Origin: Nonomuraea polychroma
GTDB taxonomy: Bacteria > Actinomycetota > Actinomycetes > Streptosporangiales > Streptosporangiaceae
Length of the DNA: 64,000 nt
NCBI RefSeq assembly: GCF_004011505.1
Contig: NZ_SAUN01000001.1
Location: 496,001 to 560,000 of the forward strand
Direction: 5' to 3'
The position numbers and the translations under genes are program-made. The notes beneath the pieces are model-generated. The model saw nothing but the letters and a program-made list of their open reading frames with translations. It made no database searches and was not told where the DNA came from. Below, in pieces: positions 57,577-64,000 of this stretch. The first letter of the stretch is position 1, and every line of letters starts with the position of its first letter.

Positions 57577-58424
57577 TGTCGGCCTTCGTCAACCAGTTGC
57601 CGATCGGGTTGTCGATCGGGGCGGTGCTGCTGCTCATCGCGCTCGGGCTGACGTTCACGTTCGGGCAGATGGGCGTGATCAACATGGCCCACGGTGAGTT
57701 CATCATGGCGGGCGCGTACACCGCGTTCCTGCTGCAGGACATGGTGCTCGCGCTGCCGGTGGCGTTCCTGGTGGCCGGGCTCATGGGGCTGGTCCTGGAG
57801 CGCAGCGCCATCCGGCACTTCTACGGCCGGCCGCTGGACACGCTGCTGCTCACCTGGGGCGTGAGCCTGGTGCTGCAGCAGCTCGCCCGCGACCTGTTCG
57901 GGGCGCCGAACGTGCAGGTGCCCGCCCCCTCGTGGCTGGCCGGCGGGGTGGGCATCCTGCCGTACAACCGGCTGTTCATCATGGCCCTGGCGATCGCGGG
58001 CGTGGTCGCGGTCTGGGTCTATCTCAACAGGACCGGTCTCGGGCGGCGCACGCAGGCCGTGGTGCAGAACCGGCAGCTGGCCTCCACCAGCGGGATCGAC
58101 GCCGGCCGGGTGGACATGCTGACGTTCTTCATCGGCTCCGGCCTGGCGGGGGTGGCCGGGGTGGCGCTGACGCTCATCGGGCCCGTCGGGCCGGCGCTCG
58201 GCACGTACTACATCGTGGACGCGTTCCTCGTCGTGGTCGCGGGCGGGCTCGGGCAGCTGCGCGGGGCGGTGCTCGCGGCCGTCGGGCTGGGACTGCTGAA
58301 CTCCTACGCCGAGTTCTGGTCGGACGCCTCGCTGGCGAAGGTGATCGTCTTCGCGGTCATCATCGCGTTCCTGCAGGTGCGGCCCCAGGGGATGTTCGTG
58401 CTCAGGTCGAGGGTGCTGACATGA
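57576..58424 (+). CDS. urtB: Urea ABC transporter permease UrtB
   Basis: A 282-residue LivH-type permease with about eight membrane helices. It has LLLIALGLTFTFGQMGVINMAHGEFIM, the hallmark GxxNxAHGE motif, and TLLLTWGVSLVLQQ. It lacks the large N-terminal extension found in some cyanobacterial UrtB. ATG 57576 overlaps urtA (TGATG), and its stop overlaps urtC (ATGA). Confidence 0.95.
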   Translation: MSAFVNQLPIGLSIGAVLLLIALGLTFTFGQMGVINMAHGEFIMAGAYTAFLLQDMVLALPVAFLVAGLMGLVLERSAIRHFYGRPLDTLLLTWGVSLVLQQLARDLFGAPNVQVPAPSWLAGGVGILPYNRLFIMALAIAGVVAVWVYLNRTGLGRRTQAVVQNRQLASTSGIDAGRVDMLTFFIGSGLAGVAGVALTLIGPVGPALGTYYIVDAFLVVVAGGLGQLRGAVLAAVGLGLLNSYAEFWSDASLAKVIVFAVIIAFLQVRPQGMFVLRSRVLT

Positions 58425-59443
58425 TCAAACGGAATCTGCCGTTCGCCGCCATCGCGGTGGTGGCGCTGGTCGCGGCGCCGCTCCTGCTGGAGCCGTTCCG
58501 GCTGGGGCTGCTCGCCAAATACCTGTGCTACGCGATCGTCGCGCTCGGGATCGGGCTGGCCTGGGGGCAGGGCGGCATGCTCACGCTGGGGCAGGGCGTG
58601 TTCTTCGGGCTCGGCGGCTACTCGATGGCGATGTACCTCAAGCTCACCGAGGCGGGGCCGGGCGGGCTCCCGGACTTCATGGTGTGGAGCGGGGTGGAGG
58701 ACCTGCCCGCCTTGTGGGTGCCGTTCGCCAACCCGGTCTTCGCGCTCGGCATGGCCGTGCTCGGACCGGTGATGCTCGCGCTGATCCTGGGCACGCTGGT
58801 GTTCCGGCAGCGGGTACGGGGGGCGTACTTCGCGATCCTCACCCAGGCGCTGGCCGCCGCGCTGGTCATCCTGCTGGTCGGCCAGCAGGGGCTGACCGGC
58901 GGCACCAACGGCATGACCAACTTCTTCGAGCTGTTCGGGCAGGACCTCGCCGAGGACTCCACCCAGCGGGGCCTCTACCTGGTCGTGGCGAGCGTGCTCG
59001 GAGTGCTCTACCTGGCCACCCGGCAGCTGGTGAACAGCCGGTACGGCCGCCTGCTCGTCGCGGTCAGGGACGGCGAGGACCGGGTGCGGTTCCTCGGCTA
59101 CGACCCGGCCCTGGTCAAGACCGTCACCTTCGCCGTGTCGGCGGGCATGGCGGGGCTGGCGGGCGCGCTGTTCGTGCCCGTCGTCGGCATCTTCTCGCCC
59201 GCGCTGCTCGGCGTGGTGCCGTCGCTGGAGCTGGTCGTCGCGGTGGCGGTCGGCGGGCGGCACGCGCTGGCCGGAGCCGTGCTCGGCGCCGTGGTCATGG
59301 GCTACGCGAAGACGGCGTTCAGCGAGCAGTTCGCCGACGGCTGGCTCTACCTGCAGGGAGCGCTGTTCATCCTGGTCATGACGCTCGCCCCGAAGGGCAT
59401 CGTCGGCATCATGGGGAGGTTGCGAAGTGCTCGAGCTACGTGA
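58421..59443 (+). CDS. urtC: Urea ABC transporter permease UrtC
   Basis: A 340-residue LivM-type permease. It shows YLCYAIVALGIGLAWGQGGMLTLGQGVFFGLGGY, AYFAILTQALAAALVILLVGQQGLTGGTNG and FAVSAGMAGLAGALFVPVVGI, all typical of UrtC. ATG 58421 overlaps urtB; the longer frame crosses urtB and is not used. Overlaps urtD by 17 bases. Confidence 0.95.
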   Translation: MIKRNLPFAAIAVVALVAAPLLLEPFRLGLLAKYLCYAIVALGIGLAWGQGGMLTLGQGVFFGLGGYSMAMYLKLTEAGPGGLPDFMVWSGVEDLPALWVPFANPVFALGMAVLGPVMLALILGTLVFRQRVRGAYFAILTQALAAALVILLVGQQGLTGGTNGMTNFFELFGQDLAEDSTQRGLYLVVASVLGVLYLATRQLVNSRYGRLLVAVRDGEDRVRFLGYDPALVKTVTFAVSAGMAGLAGALFVPVVGIFSPALLGVVPSLELVVAVAVGGRHALAGAVLGAVVMGYAKTAFSEQFADGWLYLQGALFILVMTLAPKGIVGIMGRLRSARAT

Positions 59444-60176
59444 CGTGCACGTCGTCTTCGACGGCTACCGTGCGCTCGACGGCGTCGACCTGACCGTGCC
59501 CGAGGGTGAGCTGCGCTTCCTGATCGGCCCCAACGGCGCCGGCAAGACCACCCTGATCGACGTGATCACCGGCCTGACGAAGCCCGCGGCGGGCAGCGTG
59601 CGGTTCGGCGGCTACGACCTCGTGGGCCGGAAGGAGCACCAGATCGTCCGGTTAGGCGTCGGGCGCACGTTCCAGACCTCGGTCGTGTTCGAGGAGCTCA
59701 CCGTCCTGGAGAACCTCGACCTGGCCGCCAGCTTCCGCAAGCCGCTGTGGTCGCTGGCGAGGCGGCGCAGGGGCGTCTCGGAGGCCGTCGAGGAGGCCCT
59801 GGCCAGGACGGGACTCGAAGAGCTCGCCGAGCGTTCAGCCGGCGTTCTCTCGCACGGCCAGCGCCAGTGGCTGGAGATCGGGATGCTGCTGGCGCAGCGG
59901 CCCCGGCTGCTGCTCCTGGACGAGCCCGTGGCGGGCATGTCCAGCGACGAACGCGAGCGCACCGGCAGACTGCTCACCGAGATCGCCGACGACCACACGG
60001 TGATCGTGGTGGAACACGACATGGAATTCCTGCGGCGGCACGCCTCGAAGGTGACCGTGCTGCACGAGGGCAAGATCCTCGTGGAGGGGTCGGTCGACCA
60101 GGTCAGCGCCGACCCGCGGGTGCAGGAGGTCTACCTGGGGAGGAGGCCCAAGGATGCTATCGGTAACCGCCCTTGA
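59427..60176 (+). CDS. urtD: Urea ABC transporter ATPase UrtD
   Basis: A 249-residue LivG-type ATPase. Walker A GPNGAGKTTL, Q-loop GVGRTFQTSVVFEELTVLENL, signature LSHGQRQWLEIG, Walker B LLLLDEPVAGM and H-loop VVEHDMEF are intact. One TTA codon is at 59652-59654 (residue 76). GTG 59427 lies inside urtC and the gene overlaps urtE by 23 bases. Confidence 0.95.
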   Translation: MLELRDVHVVFDGYRALDGVDLTVPEGELRFLIGPNGAGKTTLIDVITGLTKPAAGSVRFGGYDLVGRKEHQIVRLGVGRTFQTSVVFEELTVLENLDLAASFRKPLWSLARRRRGVSEAVEEALARTGLEELAERSAGVLSHGQRQWLEIGMLLAQRPRLLLLDEPVAGMSSDERERTGRLLTEIADDHTVIVVEHDMEFLRRHASKVTVLHEGKILVEGSVDQVSADPRVQEVYLGRRPKDAIGNRP

Positions 60177-60843
60177 AGCCGGTTACGGGAGGGCCCGCGT
60201 ACTGTTCGGCGTCTCTCTGGAGGTCGATCCCGGCCGCCTCGTGTGCGTCATGGGACGCAACGGCGTCGGGAAGACCACCCTGCTCAACACCATCATGGGG
60301 GTGCTGCCGGCGACGGCGGGCACGGTCGCCTTCGACGGGCGCGACGTCACCAAGCTGAAGCCGCACGAGCGGGTGCGGATCGGGATGGGCTACGTCCCGC
60401 AGGGCCACCAGTGCTTCCCCCAGCTGTCCGTCCTGGGCAACCTGCTGGTCACCGTGGAGGCCGCCAAGCAGCCCAAACGCGCCATCGACGAGGCGCTCGA
60501 CCTCTTCCCCGCGCTCAAGCCCATGCTCAAACGCAGCGCCGGGCACCTGTCGGGCGGGCAACAACAGCAGCTCGCCATGGCGCGCGCCCTGGTGACCAGG
60601 CCGCGGATGCTCATCCTCGACGAGCCGACCGAGGGCATCCAGCCGTCGATCATCCTCGAGATCGAGGCGGCCATCGAGCAGCTGCACGCCTCCGGGATGG
60701 CCGTGCTGCTCGTGGAGCAGTACCTGGACATCGCGCTGCGGCTGGCCGACAGGTTCCTCATCCTCGACGCCGGGCACGTCGTACGGACCGGGGAGGCCGA
60801 GGACCTGCAGCGCGAGGACGTCCGCCGCCTGCTGGCGGTCTGA
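60154..60843 (+). CDS. urtE: Urea ABC transporter ATPase UrtE
   Basis: A 229-residue LivF-type ATPase. Walker A GRNGVGKTTLL, RIGMGYVPQGHQCFPQLSVLGNL, signature LSGGQQQQLAMA and Walker B LILDEPTEGIQPS match UrtE. ATG 60154. It converges on the SARP gene, with 32 bases between. Confidence 0.95.
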   Translation: MLSVTALEAGYGRARVLFGVSLEVDPGRLVCVMGRNGVGKTTLLNTIMGVLPATAGTVAFDGRDVTKLKPHERVRIGMGYVPQGHQCFPQLSVLGNLLVTVEAAKQPKRAIDEALDLFPALKPMLKRSAGHLSGGQQQQLAMARALVTRPRMLILDEPTEGIQPSIILEIEAAIEQLHASGMAVLLVEQYLDIALRLADRFLILDAGHVVRTGEAEDLQREDVRRLLAV

Positions 60844-60875
60844 TCGGGCGCCCAGGAGGGCGCGGGCGGTCGGGC

Positions 60876-63446
60876 CTAGGCGAGCGCCAGGAGCGCGCGG
60901 GCGTTCGCGCCGCCCTGGCGGTCGCCGGTCTCCTCGTAGACCTCAAGCGCCGCCTGAGCCAGCTCCCGCGCGCGCCCGGCCGCGCCCTCCGCGCGGTTCA
61001 CCCTGGCCAGCGCCAGCAGGGCGTGCGCGTCGAGCAGCCGGTCGCCGAGGCGGACGGCGATGCCCCTGGCCTGCTCGGCGGCCTCTCTGGCGGCCGGCTT
61101 CGCACCCTGCGCCAGGTACGCCGCGGACAGCTCCAGCAGCGTGTCGGCCTGCCGGTGCCGGTCGCCCAGCTCGGCGAGGTGCCCGACGGCGGCCCGCAGC
61201 CGGTCGGCGGCCTCGTCGAGCCGGCCGGCGCGGCGCAGCACGGTGCCGAGCACCCGCTCGGCGTCCGCCATGTCGCGCTGGTTGGCCGCGCCCTCCAGGC
61301 AGGTGAGCAGGTCACGCTCCGCCTCCTCCAGACGCCCCTGCTCCAGGTGCACGCGGCCGAGCCGGCGCCTGGTGTGGTTGACGTCCCGGGTGCGGCCCTG
61401 GCTTTGGAACATGCCGAGCGCGAGCCGCAGCCTCTCGTGCGCACGGTCCCACTCCCGTTCGGCCAGGTGCAGGTCGCCCAGGTCCAGCAGCATGAGCGCC
61501 GCGCCCCGGTCGTCGCCCGCCCGGCGCGCAGACTCCAGCGCGGGCCCGGTCACCGCCCGCCAGTCGTCCAGGAACCGGTGCCGCTCCAGATAAGGCGTCA
61601 GCAGGTGCGCCAGCCGCCAGCATCCGTCGTCCAGGCCCGCCGCGCGCAGGTCGCCGACCAGGCTGACCAGGAACGCCCGCTCGGCCGCCAGCCACTCGAC
61701 CGACTCCCTGATGTCCCTGGTCGCCACCGCTGTGGCCGGATCGCCCGACACCAGCGAGAACCGCGAGGCCTGCACCCGGGCCAGCACCACCTCCGACAGC
61801 TTCGCCAGCACACCCGGCACCGGCTGCTCCCGGGCGAACAGCCGGGTCAGGTCGTGCAGCCGGTAGCGGACCTGGCCCGCCACGTCCACGCCATGCGTCT
61901 CCAGCAGCCCCGCGTCGACCAGCGCCTCCGCCTGGCCGCCCAGCTGCTCGGTCACCCAGTCCGCGAAGTCCGGCGCCGACAGCGCGCCCAGCCCGCGCAG
62001 CGTCAGCTTGGCGCCCTCGGGCAGCCCGTCGAACCCGATCGCGAACACGCTGCGCACCGCCAGATCGCCCGCGTGCAACCGGTCGAGCCGCTTGTGCTCG
62101 TCCTCCAGCAGGCCCACGAGGTAGTCGACGGTCCACTCCGGCCGGGCCGCCAGCCGGGAGCCGGCGACGCGCAGCGCGATCGGCAGGCCGCCGCAGAACC
62201 TCGCCAGCCTGCGCAGCGCCTCGTCCGCCTGCCGGCCCGAGCTCCTGACCAGCAGCTCCAGCGCGTCCCCGTCGTCGAGGACCCCCACCGACAGCCGCAG
62301 CGCGCCGGTCAGGCCGCCGAGCGAGGAGCGGCTGGTCACGACCGTCGGGCACGAGGTCAGCAGCGGCCGCACCTGGGCCTCGTCGACGGCGTTGTCCAGC
62401 AGCACCAGCAGTTTGCGGTTGGCGGTGTAGGCGCGGAACAGCCGCTCGCGCTGCTCCAGCGTCGCCGGTATCGCCTGCGCCGGGCAGCCCAGCCAGCGCA
62501 GGAAGTCCTCCAGCACCGCCGCGGGGGCCGTGGTCTCGCGCAGGTCGGCGTACAGGATGCCGTCGGGGAAGCTCTCGCGCCGCCGCCAGGCCGCGTGCAC
62601 CGCCAGCGCCGACTTGCCCGCCCCGGCCTGGCCGTGCACCACGACCTGGCTGCCGATCACCAGGTCCAGCAGCTCCGTCCGGCCGGTGAAGTCGGCGACG
62701 TCGGGCGGCAGCAGCACCGGCGGGCCCGCCGACACGTGAAGGGACACGTCGTCGTGCAACATGCGGTGGTAGAGCAGCTGCAGCTCAGGGTCCGGCTCGA
62801 TCGCGTGCCCGCCGTCGAGCTGGTCGCGCAGCACTGCGTACGCGGCCAGGGCGTCCACCCGGCGGCCGCTGCGGTAGAGGGCCAGCATGTACTGGCCGCG
62901 GAAACGCTGCCACATCGGGTGCTGCTTGGTCAGGTGCCGCAGCTCGGCCAGCAGCTCACGGTGCCGCCCCGCGTCCAGGTCGGCCTGCAGCCTGCGCTCC
63001 AGCGCCAGCAGCCGCAGCTCCTCCAGCTCCTCTCGCAGCCGCCGCGTCTCCGCCCACCGCTCCCCCTCGGGGTCCACGTCCTCCAGGACCTCGCCCCGCC
63101 ACAGCGCCAGCGCCTCCTCGTAGGCCTCCCGGTCCACGAGCAGCCGGAACCGATCGACGTCCAGCCGCCCCTCGCCGGGAGCCAGCATGTAGGCGCCGGC
63201 CACGGTGATGATCACGTCCTGGCCGACCAGCCGGCGCAGCTGCCCCACGTAACCGCGGATCAGCGAGTCGGACCGGTCGCCGCCCTCGCTCGGCCACAGC
63301 AGCCTGCGCAGCCGCTCGGCCGTCAGCGGGCGTCCCGCGTTCAACAGGAACAACGCCAGCAGGTCGCGATGCTTCGGCACGGTCGGCGTGCGATCCCGCC
63401 CGTCGTCGTCGCGTACCTCCAGCAGCCCCATGATGCGAAATTCCAC
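60876..63446 (-). CDS. SARP/AfsR-type transcriptional regulator
   Basis: An 856-residue regulator. An OmpR-like winged helix at about 1-90 (RLLWPSEGGDRSDSLIRGYV and QLRRLVG) is followed by a BTAD domain (100-240), an NB-ARC/AAA ATPase with P-loop GQAGAGKSALAVHA near 268-281, and C-terminal TPR-like helices (about 620-856). AfsR-type proteins of this layout activate pathway genes in secondary metabolism and other operons. Start GTG 63446 behind AAGAAGG. Adjacent genes suggest, but do not show, a link to urea uptake. Confidence 0.92.
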   Translation of the reverse strand: MEFRIMGLLEVRDDDGRDRTPTVPKHRDLLALFLLNAGRPLTAERLRRLLWPSEGGDRSDSLIRGYVGQLRRLVGQDVIITVAGAYMLAPGEGRLDVDRFRLLVDREAYEEALALWRGEVLEDVDPEGERWAETRRLREELEELRLLALERRLQADLDAGRHRELLAELRHLTKQHPMWQRFRGQYMLALYRSGRRVDALAAYAVLRDQLDGGHAIEPDPELQLLYHRMLHDDVSLHVSAGPPVLLPPDVADFTGRTELLDLVIGSQVVVHGQAGAGKSALAVHAAWRRRESFPDGILYADLRETTAPAAVLEDFLRWLGCPAQAIPATLEQRERLFRAYTANRKLLVLLDNAVDEAQVRPLLTSCPTVVTSRSSLGGLTGALRLSVGVLDDGDALELLVRSSGRQADEALRRLARFCGGLPIALRVAGSRLAARPEWTVDYLVGLLEDEHKRLDRLHAGDLAVRSVFAIGFDGLPEGAKLTLRGLGALSAPDFADWVTEQLGGQAEALVDAGLLETHGVDVAGQVRYRLHDLTRLFAREQPVPGVLAKLSEVVLARVQASRFSLVSGDPATAVATRDIRESVEWLAAERAFLVSLVGDLRAAGLDDGCWRLAHLLTPYLERHRFLDDWRAVTGPALESARRAGDDRGAALMLLDLGDLHLAEREWDRAHERLRLALGMFQSQGRTRDVNHTRRRLGRVHLEQGRLEEAERDLLTCLEGAANQRDMADAERVLGTVLRRAGRLDEAADRLRAAVGHLAELGDRHRQADTLLELSAAYLAQGAKPAAREAAEQARGIAVRLGDRLLDAHALLALARVNRAEGAAGRARELAQAALEVYEETGDRQGGANARALLALA

Positions 63447-63513
63447 GCGGCCTTCTTTCGGGGAGGAGATCTCGATCAGAATGGCACATCTGATCCACCG
63501 CCCATGCGGGCTC

Positions 63514-64000
63514 TCAGCGGATGCCGCCGGCCCATGCGCGGGCCGACTCCACGATCTCCTCGAGCCGGTCGCTGTGCGCGCCGTGCCAGTAGACCTGCCC
63601 GCACTCCTGGCAGCGGCCGTACGCGTCGTAGTTGCGCCTCGTGCCCGCCTCCAGCAGCGCCACCACCTCCTGCTTGGCCACGGGCTCCAGGCGGCCGTTG
63701 CACGCCGTGCACCGGGTCCACGGGCGCAGCGGTGGAGAGAACCGTTCGAGCAGGTCACGGAGCTGGTCGGCGGGGCGGGAGCCGCGCACGTACGCGCCCA
63801 GCCACAGCGCCCGGCGGCGCAGCAGGCCGCGGTCCTGGGTGAGCAGCACCCGGCGCTCCTCGTTGGCCTGCGCCACGAGCGCGGGGTCGTCCATGTCGTT
63901 GTGGTAGGCGGCGTCGATGCCGAGCAGCCGCAGCCGCCGGGCCAGCGTGCCCAGGTGCACGTCCAGCAGGAAACGCGGCTCGCCGGGCAGCGGCTGCGGC
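63514..64000 (-). CDS. Mut7-C RNase domain protein (N-terminus beyond right edge)
   Basis: The frame is open from the right edge, with RFLLDVHLGTLARRLRLLGID continuing upstream past the ORF start at 63960. The Mut7-C domain includes LLTQDRGLLRRRAL (PIN-like Asp) and a Zn-ribbon CxxC...CxxC (RCTACNGRL; GRCQECGQVYWHGAH). The usual N-terminal ubiquitin-like domain would lie off the window. It precedes the SARP gene by 67 bases on the same strand. Confidence 0.88.
   Translation of the reverse strand, partial: PQPLPGEPRFLLDVHLGTLARRLRLLGIDAAYHNDMDDPALVAQANEERRVLLTQDRGLLRRRALWLGAYVRGSRPADQLRDLLERFSPPLRPWTRCTACNGRLEPVAKQEVVALLEAGTRRNYDAYGRCQECGQVYWHGAHSDRLEEIVESARAWAGGIR

Noticed and set aside
60243..63842. 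A plus-strand open frame of about 1200 codons antisense to the SARP gene
   Set aside because: It crosses urtE and the SARP gene, has no domain and is compositionally a GC artefact.

Overview
The window looks like chromosomal DNA from a high-GC actinomycete. Evidence: almost every codon ends in G or C, GTG starts are common, genes overlap by ATGA/GTGA/TGATG, and the proteins are actinobacterial types (DUF3097, DUF6297, a SARP regulator, SigE-type sigma factor). The conserved order comEA-comEC-holA-rpsT-lepA-hemW-hrcA-dnaJ-rsmE-HIT-phoH-ybeY-corC-cdd-like-era is also actinobacterial. A Streptosporangiaceae (Nonomuraea-like) host is my guess from protein resemblance and is untested. No phage, insertion sequence, integrase, CRISPR array, rRNA or tRNA was seen. 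Both edge genes are truncated.

Layout. (1) 1-8.1 kb, minus strand: a C2 operon reading aceB-glcD-glcE-glcF-iclR-DUF2277, followed by an edge-truncated zinc metallopeptidase. It should turn glycolate into glyoxylate and then, with acetyl-CoA, malate. Two inverted repeats sit before aceB. (2) 8.2-13.2 kb: a DUF4097 lipoprotein, hflX, hutI (behind a possible 32-residue leader ORF) and degV. (3) 13.3-51 kb: the housekeeping block listed above, broken by insertions. These include an alpha/beta hydrolase, a two-ATPase/two-permease ABC operon between holA and rpsT, and a GH18-like membrane protein. Between lepA and hemW lie a thioesterase pair, a GNAT enzyme, a DUF6297 exporter, a MOSC protein and a secreted chitinase. 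A DUF3097 operon with Gly/Tyr/Pro/Gln-rich membrane proteins precedes hrcA, and a sigma/anti-sigma pair follows rsmE. hrcA-dnaJ-rsmE has a CIRCE element. (4) 51-56.2 kb, minus strand: urease ureA-B-C-F-G-D plus a small membrane protein. (5) 56.4-60.8 kb, plus strand: the urea ABC transporter urtABCDE, divergent from urease. The shared 198-bp promoter region carries 11-bp-phased half-sites resembling GlnR boxes. (6) 60.9-64 kb, minus strand: a large SARP/AfsR-type regulator and a Mut7-C protein running off the right edge.

How parts work together. Urea import (UrtA-E) feeds urease (UreABC, matured by UreFGD; no ureE in the window), most simply a nitrogen-scavenging unit. HrcA should repress its own operon through CIRCE. 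ComEA and ComEC are DNA-uptake-type proteins.

The most unusual features are a cluster of in-frame tandem repeats in degV, comEA and comEC (with a related one in ureF and two non-coding 19-bp arrays), and a structured, terminator-ending non-coding stretch at 48.4-48.5 kb. Also notable are an ABC ATPase with an AbrB-like tail and a TTA codon inside the zinc motif of the metallopeptidase.
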